This document shows, in pieces, positions 37,232 through 49,066 of a stretch of DNA of 64,000 nucleotides. Numbering within the stretch: the first letter of the stretch is position 1; every line of letters starts with the position of its first letter. A program made the translations under genes and the position numbers. Below the pieces are notes generated by a model. It was not told the DNA's origin and did not search any database. It worked only from the letters and a program-made list of their open reading frames with translations. The DNA lies in contig OU744453.1 of the NCBI GenBank assembly GCA_916610825.1, positions 4,873,845 through 4,937,844 on the forward strand, given 5' to 3'. This stretch comes from Haliclystus octoradiatus. Lineage: Eukaryota; Cnidaria; Staurozoa; Stauromedusae; Haliclystidae.

Positions 37232-40041
37232 TGTGGGTCTATGACGTTGTTTTAAAATAATATACTTCTTCTGATATTTTATTTGATATCCTTGCATTAA
37301 AAAATTCAGAGATTTTGAAAAATTTCATAGGTCGATAATCTAGCGGGCAGCCAAATCGAATTCAAATTGAAATCCCCAGAACAAAAATATTTTGCTTTGA
37401 ATTTAAAAGCTGCGTGTAAATTGTTTGAACAAGTGAAACTTAAAACTGAATCAGTTTTATGATAATTAAAACAATACGAAATACTGAGTTACATTGAATT
37501 ACCAGTATAACTAGGCCAGACAAAATATGTTTTGAAATCAAAGAAACGTAGACCTATTTCATGTAGTGTTGATATCAGCAATACATATAGCGCGGCACAA
37601 CGCTATGAAATTAAAGAGACTTTAGGTCTTAATTTAATTTATTAATGAAACAAAATGCCGTTGATTACTTTTACCAAAATCGAGATACAAAACATTTCAC
37701 TTTTAAAAAGGCTATTTTGATATATAATTTGTGAGAACACTGAGCAAACAATCTGTTTTGAAATGAATAATCTATCGCGGGGCATAAAAACAAATTAACT
37801 TGCAAGAATTTTCAAAATGACGTTGGCGTTCGATCAATTCGAAAAATATTCAAAGTTCGAATAGATTATCTGTCTACAGTATAAAATTATAGAGTTTAGA
37901 ATTAATCAAGGCATTGCACAAAAGTATTTCTATAATTTATTATTTAATATAAAAATATGAATCAATTGGTTTTGAGCAGCAAGGCTTTTATTTTCAGATT
38001 TTGCTTCCATAATTAACGAAGGAATTATAGGCATCGATTAAAATTAAAATTTCATTTTGTTGACTTGCTATACGAATAAGACACAGTATGTTACTACAGT
38101 TTCGAGAATAAAAATAGCGATGTCTTGTTATTATCTTTGATCAACATTTAATAAAGTTAATTTCAGGTATATCAAATTTAACAAAGTTAAATTGAATTGA
38201 GCGTATGATTTGTGATAAATAATAATAATTATAAGATTTTCAGCGTTCAAAAATTTTGCTTTGAATTTAAAAGCACAAAAACATAATTCAAAAACATTTT
38301 TAAATAGTTAATACAGTTTGGATGAGTGTAACAAACCTTGTGTTACAAAATAAAAAGCGAAAAGGTTGCATGAAATAATCGATCATAGCAAACAATATTT
38401 ATTAAAATACATCTTACCATTTTCCAAATGAGATCCAAATAAAAACTATACGAGCGGCATAATCTCCGAACAACATTTAAATACATAATAGCGGGTTCTC
38501 TGAGTTAATACACCAATCAATAACAAGTTAACAACCATAGTTTATCGAAGGAGAATGTACGCCCGATAAGAATAAAATAAAGATTGTCTTTTATTCGAAA
38601 TAACTCTGACAAAAAAGATCATTTCATATCGTTCATATCTCCGAACAACATTTAAATACATTTAGCGGGTTCTCTGAGTTAATACACCAATAAATAATAA
38701 GTTAACAACCATATTTTATCGAAGGAGAATGTACGCCCGATAAGAATAAAATAAAGATTGTCTTTTATTCCAAATAATTCTGACGAAAATGATCATTTCA
38801 TACCGTGATCAAATGCATGGTAAAGTAGATTCATTTTCTACATAGTAAATTATCCTTTTCGTCAGACATCATAACATGAGCATTCAAATATTACCATCGG
38901 CTGTGGTATTTTATATCTTTGAAGCTGCACTAAACATTTCCACAATATTCGCGTCCGTTTCAATAAATTCTGAATAAATATGCATATCACGAATCTGGCA
39001 AAATGAGTTGTTTTCGTTTTTCTATCAAAATAACTAATTTATTCATAATCGTCTTTTTCTTTCATTCGACATCTGTAATGTATTATAAATAGCGCATAGA
39101 AATATTGACAACAAGATGTAACATAATATCAATATCGAATTAATATAGCGATTTATTATTTATTTCCTTTTAAAAGATGTTGATGCTATTATTCTGGAAA
39201 ATTTGATAACAAGAACCACTATTAGGCCAATTTTTCAGATCTTTTTTTTACTTATAAGATTAAATTTTCAACGAACGCTTAGTATTTGATAGAATGCCAT
39301 GTAAATCACAGGACTTCTTGCTGAGATTGCAAAGATCAAAAATATATAGGCTCATATACTATCATATCATAATATTTTCAGATTACATATATAATTTGAT
39401 TTTCAATACACGCGCGTGGGTCGGCCTTGTTCAATAATACGTTGTCGAAGCAGTAGGTTTGTTGATCACGTCAGTTAGTGGCCGATTGGTTAACGTTCTG
39501 GTATTATAATATCAGGATCGTCTGTTCAAATCCGCCATTCGGCAATTTTTATCAACGATTTTTCAGATTTTTTTAAAATGAAGCAGTAAATCATTGTTAA
39601 TTAACAATAGATATCGTTTGATCATGTTCATAACAGAAATTAGTGGACCATGTGTCTTGCCGAAGCTAAATCAATTTAATATTGAATATATTGCATGCAA
39701 TGCCACGAGTTTGACCAGCCACACCTTGACGGCGTTATTTTGTCAACACCACATTAGTGTTGTATATATTGCAATAAATATTTATGAATTCGATCCGAAC
39801 GCGATCCGATCGTATCGGGTCAGATTCGGGTTAATATTTCAGGTCTTCGGATCGGATCGGATTTGCAGTGATTTTTTATGGATAATTTCAGATTTCGAAA
39901 TTTGACTGAGTATTTGTAATTTATAATAATTAATGTGTAGCGATAGTCAGCTTAGTCAATTGTTTAATTTTAAGTGATCTGAAAGTTTTATCATAAAAGG
40001 TCCATTATGGACCACACTCATTGCTAGTATCTGTATAACAC
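37232..40041. repeat. Large duplicated segment, copy 2
   Basis: It aligns with 30257-33095 from gggtctatgacgttgtttta to cactcattgctagtat. It lacks the flanking direct repeats and about 200 bp present in copy 1. It also has an internal tandem duplication of about 170 bp: the block beginning atctccgaacaacatttaaa occurs at about 38462 and again at about 38637. Confidence 0.75.
39476..39544 (+). other. tRNA-like stretch, second copy
   Basis: The counterpart of 32335-32402, with a better B box (tgttcaaatcc) and the same GCCGA/TCGGC end pairing. It is likely a SINE or tRNA pseudogene carried within the duplicated segment. Confidence 0.4.
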
Positions 40042-40643
40042 TTGAATATATTCCAAAAATTATTTGCTAGCAATGCGAACATGCGAGTATGGAAAAAGTT
40101 TGTAACTTTGTAGAGAGCCTAGTTGGAATTACGAACAAAAAGAGAACATTTTCTCAATGAGGCCAATAAATTTTCCAGGGTGAGATGCCGCTGGACCACC
40201 TAGGATTGGTGCCTTCAGTACCTACACTTCTATGCGAATTAGACAACCTGCCCCACCAACACAAAAAGTCACGTGCTGCCATGACCGGAACAAGTTCAAA
40301 ATTCTTATCGTTAAAACTCAGATAGAAATGAAAAAGGTCTGGAGCTACTTCCGGTGCATATTTCTAAATATCTTTTTTACCTAATTAGATCAGAATATCA
40401 TGGTGAATAATTCTAGGCTAATTCCAATAATTATTTGACAGTCAAAGTTTCTATATGATTTTTTCGAATTGACTATATATACTACTACACAGATTGAAGA
40501 CTTGCCTTAATATGCTACATGTGAAGTATTTGCAATGAATTGTATGATGATGTTTTGTTAGATAAAGTAGGCTTTGTGGAAGTTTTGGAAAGAATTGGAA
40601 GATAAATCCCCAGCCAGTGTTTCTTTATTTGTCTTTGATTTTA

Positions 40644-40850
40644 TCACATTGTTTGTCTTTTTTTTGAGATTTGGGTCTCGTTTAAATGCTTAAAGACATC
40701 ATTGAAAAGCCTCTTTCCCATCAGAAATTGCAATGGAAAATTCCACAATCTGGTTTCACAAATCATGGGAAAATGAACTTCGTTTGTTCTTAGAAGTACC
40801 AAGATTTGAAAATTTTCGTTGTGAATGAAGCTGTCATGTCCCAATGTTTT
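40644..40850 (-). pseudogene. LINE C-terminal fragment
   Basis: The minus-strand frame reads NFQILVLLRTNEVHFP, then ETRLWNFPLQF and FNDVFKHL. The order LRT, then RLWN-x-P, then F-x-x-F-K-x-x-L is that of the tail of non-LTR retrotransposon polyproteins. It is a short fragment; the clade is unknown. Confidence 0.42.
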
Positions 40851-41039
40851 GGGATGATTCTCTAAACATGCAGAGTATGAATGCTCACAAGAGCAATTCC
40901 ATTTGGTATTTGTAAAAAAACATACCTGCTATAGAACTACTAACATAAACTTTGAAATAATGGAGCATGAGAGGTTGTTTAATAACTTATAATATTAAGA
41001 CGTTTCACAAAATCTGTGTGCCCCAGAGCAAAATTAAAA

Positions 41040-41510
41040 TAGGATGAATATCACTTTCCTTTCGCCTTATTTAATTTAGAATCCTTAGAAATTCGAAGGA
41101 TTAAATATGATTTATGCATGGCTTACAAAATTATTAATAATCTAATTGACTTCCCTAATCACTTTTTAAAAAAAACGTAACATCACTAGCCTGCTACACA
41201 CCACATTCCATGCAATTTGTTGCATGTTCACTGCCTGTAAATAGTTGCATCTGTTACTAATTATTTTATCTTATAATTTCCTTGTGGAACTAATTAACGG
41301 AAGACATTGTGAACTCCTCCTCTCTAGAAACTTTAGTTTTAGATCGGGTAAGTTTGATTTAAGTAGCTACTGTGAGCACTCTCATTAGGCAGCACGTCAG
41401 TGTAAATTATATTAATATGTTTTCCCTTTGCTTGCCTGTAAAAAATACATCTTATGGTATATTTTTTTTAAATAAAAAATGAATGAATGAATGAATGAAT
41501 GAATATGAGG
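41040..41510 (+). mobile_element. CR1/L2-type LINE 3' end with (TGAA)n tail
   Basis: The plus strand reads LESLEIRRIKYDLCMAYKII followed by NNLIDFP. After a stop it continues with SLWN and LTEDIVNSSSLETL: the conserved C-terminal tail of CR1/L2/jockey polyproteins. It ends in a TGAA tandem (about 41476-41506), the short-repeat tail typical of L2/CR1 LINEs. Stops show that it is dead. Confidence 0.72.
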
Positions 41511-41741
41511 AAATGATCAATCGCTCTATCAAAAAGAGCTTTTGATTCAATATAACCAATTTTGTTTCAATTGCTAGTTCATTGCCTCTTGGGACTTCAA
41601 GCCAAAAGCGGTAATTTAAGATATTCTTAGCCTCAAACAAACAAGCCTGCGCACAGACATACTTTTTCTACCAGCACGTTAGCGCCAAAGTACTGATTGT
41701 TCTTCCTACTACCACGCTTTGATTGTATAATGTAATAAGTC

Positions 41742-42101
41742 ATGTAGACGGTGTCGCACTACCGAAGGCACCCGTACCACTCCTCTATTTCTAGATGAGT
41801 TGCTTGTTTTGCTGAGAGCAATGATTTTAAACACTCTTTGTTGATCTCAGCCGCGACACTGCAGATCAATTTCAACAGATTTCATGGCAGTTAGGTCTTG
41901 ATTGTCAATGCCCAACGATGCGCTGCAGCTACTCACAATGTAATTTTGTCTGGACCATTCCATCCACCCTCCTCTGGTGGTACTCATTTGATGTTTCAGA
42001 TAAAGTCAAGGCTGATTTGACCTTAAGGGGATTTGAACCACAGTCTATCAGATATGATCCGATCTGCAATTCGGTTGCTCTGCCATCTGAGCTAATCCTT
42101 C
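41742..42101 (-). mobile_element. tRNA-derived SINE, best copy
   Basis: The minus-strand head has TAGCTCAGATGG (A box, 42083-42094) and GGTTCAAATCC (B box, 42029-42039) at normal tRNA spacing. A body of about 280 bp is shared with the 15388 and 18101 copies. It is about 360 bp, non-coding and transcribed by polymerase III if active. The head resembles a tRNA with a GGATTAGCTCAG start. Confidence 0.85.
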
Positions 42102-42405
42102 TAATATGATTGACTGCTGTGATTGACTAATCAAATATGTAAACAATAGGCAAATATTTTAAGAACTTGAAAATTGGGTAAAGGCAGGAAACCACACTAC
42201 GAAATTATTTGTTTAATATGAATCCAGTTCAAAAATTTTGTTCAGCACTCAACTCTCGACGCCGATACACAGACCATAGGACCATATGAAGTAAGCGTCT
42301 GCCTTCACGCATTCTATAACCAAACATTAACAACAACCGATAACTGATCAGCATCATATTCAATGATTCTATGTTATTTGATAGAATATATAAAAACTTT
42401 CATAC

Positions 42406-42588
42406 CGTAGTTATCACTTGGATGGCTCACATTGCAAAAAGAGTAGCAAAAAGATGACTCTGAGCTATGACCAGGACAAAGACCAGGCTGTTCAGTATTT
42501 TGTGTATCTTTGCATATTCTGTTTCTGTGCATTTGCGAATGACCACAATTCTTTCTACAAGGTAACCAAGGATTCCAGGTTGTCCATT
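42406..42588 (-). CDS. Gene B TSP1 repeat 5 exon, phase 1-1
   Basis: The acceptor is TCTCTATCTAG|AA TGG and the donor is TAC G|GTATGAAAG; 183 nt. It codes EWTTWNPWLPCRKNCGHSQM and six cysteines in TSP1 order, ending SHPSDNY plus one base. Like the gene A exon and unlike gene B repeats 1-4, it ends in D-N/D-Y instead of C-P-G, marking it as the repeat that joins the lectin-like exon. C-R-K-N-C-G lacks the serine or threonine needed for O-fucosylation in this position. The tryptophan ladder W-x-x-W-x-x-W is present. Confidence 0.88.
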
Positions 42589-42719
42589 CTAGATAGAGAC
42601 GGTAAACACAAGTTGTATACATGCGTGAGAAGTTGAAATAATATTCTTGTAAAGATATCTTCTTCTGCGTCAAAATTGTTTCTATCTATCTTCTAAATAA
42701 ATTAGCGCATACTTTCATT

Positions 42720-42848
42720 CAGCTCTCATCCCATAGAGCATCACTCGAGGGACAACAGGAGACGGAGACCTCGAATGAGAAATTTTTCTCCGAGGTGGCT
42801 CGTGAATTCCTGATTCTTTTTCGCTTTGTCTCCCTGCGTGCCTCTAGT
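42720..42848. repeat. Hairpin repeat next to the assembly gap
   Basis: The sequence tctccgaggtggctcgtga through gcctctagt is shared with 47226-47287. The left part of this block (agcatcactcgag, gacaacaggagac) is an inverted relative of the same repeat. The block is thus a foldback that runs into the N gap. Confidence 0.55.
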
Positions 42849-43048
42849 NNNNNNNNNNNNNNNNNNNNNNNNNNNNNNNNNNNNNNNNNNNNNNNNNNNN
42901 NNNNNNNNNNNNNNNNNNNNNNNNNNNNNNNNNNNNNNNNNNNNNNNNNNNNNNNNNNNNNNNNNNNNNNNNNNNNNNNNNNNNNNNNNNNNNNNNNNNN
43001 NNNNNNNNNNNNNNNNNNNNNNNNNNNNNNNNNNNNNNNNNNNNNNNN
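42849..43048. other. Assembly gap, exactly 200 N
   Basis: A run of N of round length, probably a placeholder. It truncates the PLE frame that continues at 43049 and could hide more PLE sequence and paralogous intron. Confidence 0.98.
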
Positions 43049-43534
43049 AAAAAGATTACTAACAGCAATGAAAACAATGCCACAAACGCCGCTTTATGTA
43101 ACTGTCGAAATAAAGAAAAATGCCCATTTGATAATAAATGCCAATCAAAAAGTCTAATTTACAACGCCAACGTCTCAACACCGAACAATCCAGAAGGAAA
43201 AAACTACATCGGTCTCACGGAAGGAACATTTAAAACACGTTATACGCAGCACATATCGACCTTCAAACACAGCAACTTATCATCAAGTACACAATTGTCA
43301 AAGTATATATGGGATCTCAAAAACAAAGACGTAGACTACACGATTAAATGGTCATCTCTGGCAACCGGCAGACCCTATAATAATATGTCAAAAAAGTGTC
43401 ACCTATGTTTAGTGGAAAAATTCCACATCATCTGCTCAAAAGAAGCCATATTAAATAAAAAATCTGAACTCATATCAAAATGTAGGCATGAAAATAAATA
43501 TTATTTATCAAATTTCAAAGAAACAAAAACGTAG
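43049..43534 (+). CDS. Penelope-like element ORF, GIY-YIG endonuclease end (5' truncated by gap)
   Basis: An uninterrupted 161-codon frame enters from the gap and ends at TAG. It begins with a cysteine cluster, CNCRNKEKCPFDNKC, then NYIGLTEGTFKTRYTQHIST (the Y-I-G part of GIY-YIG with the conserved arginine and histidine), LSKYIWDLK, CHLCLVEKFHI and LNKKSELISKCRHENKYYL. This order is characteristic of the C-terminal endonuclease of Penelope-like retroelements, which nicks target DNA for reverse transcription. No stop or frameshift is seen, so this copy may be fairly young. The reverse transcriptase would lie in or beyond the gap. A ribozyme-like motif follows at 43708. Confidence 0.88.
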   Translation, partial: KKITNSNENNATNAALCNCRNKEKCPFDNKCQSKSLIYNANVSTPNNPEGKNYIGLTEGTFKTRYTQHISTFKHSNLSSSTQLSKYIWDLKNKDVDYTIKWSSLATGRPYNNMSKKCHLCLVEKFHIICSKEAILNKKSELISKCRHENKYYLSNFKETKT

Positions 43535-43707
43535 CCTTATAACAGCGCCATTTAATTAAGGAAACTAATAACAATACATAACAATATAACTTAGTAATTG
43601 TAAAGATAAAACCATTGTAAGTATAACAATAGTTTTTCTCTTTTTTCAAATTTTTTCTCACTATTGTCAAATAAGAGTAACTGGTATATATTTTTCATTA
43701 ATAGTAT

Positions 43708-43748
43708 CTGTCTGATGATCGCATAAAGCGAGAAACTTTAAGTTACAG
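43708..43748 (+). ncRNA. Hammerhead ribozyme-like motif, PLE 3' region
   Basis: The core CUGAUGA (43712-43718) is followed by stem II UCGC/GCGA with a five-base loop, then GAAAC (43732-43736), a short stem III and the cleavage triplet GUU (43742-43744). CUGU before the core pairs with ACAG after the triplet as stem I. All invariant core bases are present. It lies about 170 nt after the PLE stop codon. Hammerhead ribozymes are known in the terminal repeats of Penelope-like elements. Stems are short, so activity is not assured. Confidence 0.72.
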
Positions 43749-43865
43749 AAAATGAATGCGTAGTCTTTGACTCCATTATTATTATTATTCACGCTCTGTC
43801 AAATGACATCGAGCACTATATCAACTGCTGTTAGATACCATATCATCATTATTATTATTACATTA

Positions 43866-44080
<215 letters not shown>

Positions 44081-44084
44081 TATC

Positions 44085-44645
44085 TTCATTTTATTTATCT
44101 ATTTTCACTTTCAATATCATTTCGGCAACAAAGAATCATTACTAAAAATGTAACACATTGTATTTAATACCCTTCAGGTTGGTTTGCTTTTAAAATTTTA
44201 TTATTAATATAATTTATTAGGTGACCAATTATCCATAAAATCAAGAGTATACTAGAAATCCTTTTCAAAATAAAGTAATTCTCTTGATCCTTCTCAAAAA
44301 TGGTGCATTTCCTATAATATTTTCTTGCTATTAATGTATATTATATTGCTTTTTTTGCTATCTGCAATTCAAAGTAATAGAAAAGAATTTTCGATAATGT
44401 CAGTATCAGAAATATTAACAAAGAAAAGAATTTCTCTTATCATGCTGATTTGTTAAGTTCATAAATCTTGGTCAAAATTGATTCATGGAAATATAAGAAA
44501 CATAATTTATTCGATACATTAGTTAAAATATCTGCATTTTAATAACGGTAATCGAGTCGCCATCGCCCTATCGGCGTCATCATTAGAAATCTCCCCTGAC
44601 TACTAGATGAGTGTCTCTCCTCCCTGAGAGAAAATGTTGGAAATG
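44085..44645. repeat. Paralogous intron segment, copy 1
   Basis: It aligns with 49255-49815 (atttcggcaacaaagaatca, acccttca-gttggtttgctt, gagtgtctctcctccctgag) and, more distantly, with 52420-52560. It comes from tandem duplication of TSP1-exon units in gene B. Its right end (44550-44640) resembles a decayed SINE tail. Confidence 0.75.
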
Positions 44646-44649
44646 CTGC

Positions 44650-47215
44650 ATGCCACTGCAAACCATTGACATATTCAAGATCAAAGGTAGCCAAAAAATT
44701 CTATATATTTCTTTTTCTCCACTCAGACTTTCATTTTCCATTGAAATTCAACTCTTATTTTTTTACAACTTTGTCCATTTGCCGATATATACTCTCCTCG
44801 AACCCTTCTACACTATTTCACTGAAATAGTGCTTACACTATGACACATATCATAGATTATAGAATACTTTTATTGGCAACTAAAATCTGGGCACAAAATA
44901 TGTTTTTGTTTGAGATTTTCCGGAAACACGTGATCTCCAGCCGACACAGCATTTTGTTTCAAATTTTCACAAGTGTTATTACAACAACGCGATCGACTGT
45001 TCTATTAATTTTATCATCGTTCATATCTTCAAGCTTGCTAGTAAAAGTACAATTGATTATTTCATTATTTTGCAATGGATGCTCAACTAAATAGCAATGA
45101 TTTTAAGTACTTCGAATTCCATAAACGTGGAAGGCGATGAAGAAAATGACGAGCTCAATCGGTGAAAGTTTAGAATTCACGCCTACAGAAAAGTTTACAT
45201 TTATGCTAATATTGGTGAAGGATTTGAAAAACTAAAGGTGGTTTAACGGTGTCAGTAACCCTTCACACAGTATCAAAACATACTGATATAAAATTATCCA
45301 TCGAATCACTGAAGATGAAAGTTTGTCACGACCAATTGAATCTGCTCATCTCAAAAGTTACTACGAATGAGTTATTTCCTCTGACATTTCTGGAGATGTG
45401 TCAAATATATTCAATAATTTTGATCTATTCCCTACAAATCTGCACAGCCGTAATAAAAACATCTATCTGAAATTCTTTGCGTTGATTAGCACCTTCGGAA
45501 AGTTTATTTACTATTGTTGTGGAACTGTAAAAAAGAAATTAGTTATTAATCATAAGGAGATCAGATAGACTTTTGAAGCAAACGTGCTAGCATGTTTTGC
45601 AAAAGCCAAAAGTTTAATATACCTGGATGTAGCAGTACAACACTCTGGTTTAGAAGATAACAATTCTGATGAAATTATTTTTTTATTTGTCTACAAGGTA
45701 TTATAATTTAAAATATGAAGTGGGATAATTTTCGTGAACGAACGGCATGGGCATACTGCTTGTAACTTAAAAGAGAAAGTGGAATTGGAAAAGATATCTC
45801 GAAGGAACAAAATAAATAAAATTTCAAACTTTTAAGTAACAGCAATTCAACATTAATTTGAATAATAAGGGAACGTCCATAATTTGATATTGTGTAATGA
45901 ATTGTAAGTGTAAGTTTAACATGACGTGATTATAAATGTAATACATCGACACTGAATGTTTTTACAAGTGTTTTGATTTACCAAACCAGTTATGGATATT
46001 TGCACCAATGTTGTGTATTCTTTGTATTGCTTGCTAAATTTTTGTATTGTAATCATTGTATTCCCTCGGCTGTGATACATGCACTAACCTTAATGTTTGT
46101 TATGTGATGAATTTGCTGAGTGTATTTTTTGCAACTTGTATGTCGTATGCCTACATAGGCCGCAAAGCTGCTGCCCTGCTGTAAATTGTATCCCTGTCAT
46201 TTAGAAGCGCAAAACATTTTCAGTGAATATTTCAGCTTGATTCTGATTTGTTAGTTATACGTATATTTGCAGATTAATTCAATCACGACAATCGTATATA
46301 TTTTCTTTTCAAAGTTACAAACATTAATTTGCCAATTGCAACAAAAGTGATCAAAGCAATGTTTTGGCGAAATATACAGCAAAAATTGGTGTATTAACTT
46401 GGCCATATCTACTCGCTATTTTGTTTAAATGTAATTAAATTGTAATGGACATTTAAAGTAAGCTCCATTTAACATTGTCTAAACCTAAAGCTTCAAATAA
46501 ATATTGAGCAACGTAGGATATTATAGTATGTAAGTTACGGAGATTAGAAGATTTTGCCGCATCGTTGTAATCTTGTATCGGCTCAAGATCACGTGACTCC
46601 CTTTGCGCAAAATTCGACATAATATTACCGCACAGCCGAGAACAATAGAGTTGCCAATCCCTGTATTCTATAAACTATGCACAGATAGAATAGATACAAA
46701 CAATAGATACTTATTTGAAAACAGAATTAGTAAAAAGAACGAAACAATGAATATTTAAAAATTCAATTCATATAGAATTTAAATGAATTACTGTTTTAGG
46801 CAACTTCTCGGTTTTGCAAAATATATTAAATTGGATACAGGAAAATATTAGCGCCAGCAAAAAACACGTTTACAGTCAATGGAAGAATTTTCCACAAATT
46901 AACAACTCAAAAACAAGACGCTTAAATTTGATGTTTTCATTTTTCTGGCAACATAAAATTAAATATTTCCGTTTCATCGAAGCATCCCTTCATACTTACG
47001 TTTCTAGCTTGATAGAGGAACTAAATTCCTAGCATAGAAAGGTAAGCATACTTAAATTATAAACTGGATCAGGGATTGTAAGGTCAAAAAAATGCTCTAA
47101 AAAAGGATACAAAATAGTCAAAAATTGGTGTTATCTATATTCCCAAGAAAAGAAACCCTTTCAATGAGCTGTGATATCATAGCACCACTGCAGTCACTAC
47201 ATGAAAACTCATAGT
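44650..47215. other. Gene B intron, nothing recognised
   Basis: AT-rich sequence with short open frames on plus (44840-45094, 45249-45470, 46814-47032) that show no family resemblance and run antisense to the gene. Confidence 0.35.
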
Positions 47216-47221
47216 AGAAAG

Positions 47222-47305
47222 TTAATCTCCGAGGTGGCTCGTGATTTCCTGATCAATTCTCGTGTTGTCTCCTTAAATGCCTCTAGTGATGCTATGAGAA
47301 AATAG
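47222..47305. repeat. Short repeat shared with 42786-42848
   Basis: Shared words are ctccgaggtggctcgtga, ttcctgat and gcctctagt. It lies just downstream of the TSP1 repeat 4 exon in the direction of transcription, as the other copy lies near repeat 5, so it is probably part of the duplicated unit. Confidence 0.5.
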
Positions 47306-47373
47306 TTCATTGAAAGAGTATCCTATTATTTTACTTTACTTTAGTTTTTTGTTTGTTTAGATGTAATTGTTAC

Positions 47374-47544
47374 CTGGGCAGGCACCTTCGTTGCAAGATG
47401 CAGTCTGCGAAACTGGACCAACACAATCTGCTCCACCATTTGTTGGAGAAGGATTATCACATTCTCTTTCTTCTGAATGAGTTCCTTCTCCACATGATTG
47501 TGAACAGCTATCAATAACTTTCCATATAGACCAGCTACCACTGA
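47374..47544 (-). CDS. Gene B TSP1 repeat 4 exon, phase 1-1
   Basis: The acceptor TTCTTCTTCTCAG|TC AGT GGT and donor CCA G|GTAACAATT give 171 nt (57 codons). The residues begin SGSWSIWKVIDSCSQSCGEG, with W-x-x-W, the O-fucosylation motif C-S-Q-S-C-G and six cysteines, and end SCNEGACPG. A second AG four bases into the exon would break the phase, so the first was chosen. It is closely related to repeats 2 and 3 (52004, 51290), including adjoining intron sequence. Confidence 0.92.
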
Positions 47545-47599
47545 CTGAGAAGAAGAACATGAAAGGAAAAATTGAAGTACAATGACAGTATTTCTATTT

Positions 47600-47775
47600 C
47601 CATAACTTGAATATCTTGTTCAGGATCCAGACAAGGGAGTTACCATTGTTCCATCTTTTTATAAATTATTGGATGTGCTGTTTACAATTCAAGTGAATGG
47701 TTTAGTGACATTATTACACATTTCTAGAGATATTCCTACTACCTGTACCACTGACTAAGAAGAGGAAGATGAATG
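47600..47775 (-). pseudogene. Intron segment and relic edge of a deleted TSP1 exon
   Basis: The segment 47600-47745 matches the intron at 51590-51760 (ttacaattcaagtgaatggt, tggatgtgct). Directly after, the minus strand has the acceptor TTCTTAG|TCAGTGGTAC, the same context as the start of the repeat 2 exon at 52174. Only about ten exon bases remain. A duplicated TSP1 exon appears to have been deleted here. Confidence 0.55.
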
Positions 47776-48190
47776 AAAAGATTACAAATGATGACAGTAT
47801 TTCTATACTGTGTTACTACACTCTTAAGAATAAAATGTAAAAGCATACTTTTTAGGGTGTAAATGCAAAAACTAGGAAGTGTGATGTCATTCGCACGCTT
47901 TTTATCGCATTTATCCCCTTTTTTCTCAAAATGCTCCTTGGATGATGCATATTACTCCACTTCCACATTATTGACCTTGTTTGGCTTTGACAATGGCTTT
48001 GTAATTTCTTGTTTCATGTTAAGTGCCATGGTATATTGACACGGTTTATGTTGAAATTTATTTGCCAAAAAATTTTAAAGGAATATTTAAACCTGGCTTT
48101 AATATTTGCAACGAAGCTTCAGCATTTGTTTTCTGTTATCACTACAAAGTGCGTAGAACATTTTTCTGACATTCTCACTGTATAAATGCT

Positions 48191-48374
<184 letters not shown>

Positions 48375-48485
48375 AAAATTTATGTTTATCTAATAGCAGA
48401 TAATATAGGGCTCTATGTCTTCATTTGACAGAGCGGTAAATAATAATAATATATGGCGAAAGAGTCAAAGAATACACATTCTTTA

Positions 48486-48528
48486 CTGTTACTCAAGTTT
48501 CACGCTTTTCACAGCGATCTTCAGACAG
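48486..48528 (-). ncRNA. Hammerhead-like motif, palindrome 1 left arm
   Basis: The mirror copy of 48579-48621: stem I CUGU/ACAG, core CUGAAGA, GAAAC and triplet GUA on the minus strand. Position 7 of the core is A; that position is variable in hammerheads. Confidence 0.62.
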
Positions 48529-48578
48529 ATTTTTTACTCAAAAATTTTAAAAAAAACTTTATTTTTTGAGTAAAAAAT

Positions 48579-48621
48579 CTGTCTGAAGATCGCTGTGAAA
48601 AGCGTGAAACTTGAGTAACAG
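48579..48621 (+). ncRNA. Hammerhead-like motif, palindrome 1 right arm
   Basis: CUGU stem I, core CUGAAGA (48583-48589), stem II CGC/GCG with a U-U closing mismatch, GAAAC (48606-48610), loop UUGA, cleavage triplet GUA (48615-48617), and ACAG closing stem I. The mismatch at the base of stem II may weaken activity. Confidence 0.62.
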
Positions 48622-48655
48622 TAAAGAATGTGTATTCTTTGACTCTTTCGCCATA

Positions 48656-48965
<310 letters not shown>

Positions 48966-49004
48966 AATAATAATGGTGATAGATCAAAGAAAACGCATTC
49001 TTTA

Positions 49005-49044
49005 CTGTAACTCCAAGTTTCACGCTACTGCGATCATCAGACAG
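49005..49044 (-). ncRNA. Hammerhead-like motif, palindrome 2 left arm
   Basis: On the minus strand: CUGU, CUGAUGA, stem II CGC/GCG, GAAAC, loop, GUU, ACAG. The invariant core is intact, with a U-U at the base of stem II. Confidence 0.62.
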
Positions 49045-49066
49045 TTTTTTATTCTATTATAAAAAA

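Noticed and set aside
43295..43534. A separate 79-codon ORF starting at an internal methionine
   Set aside because: It is only the second half of the PLE frame that is open from 43049.
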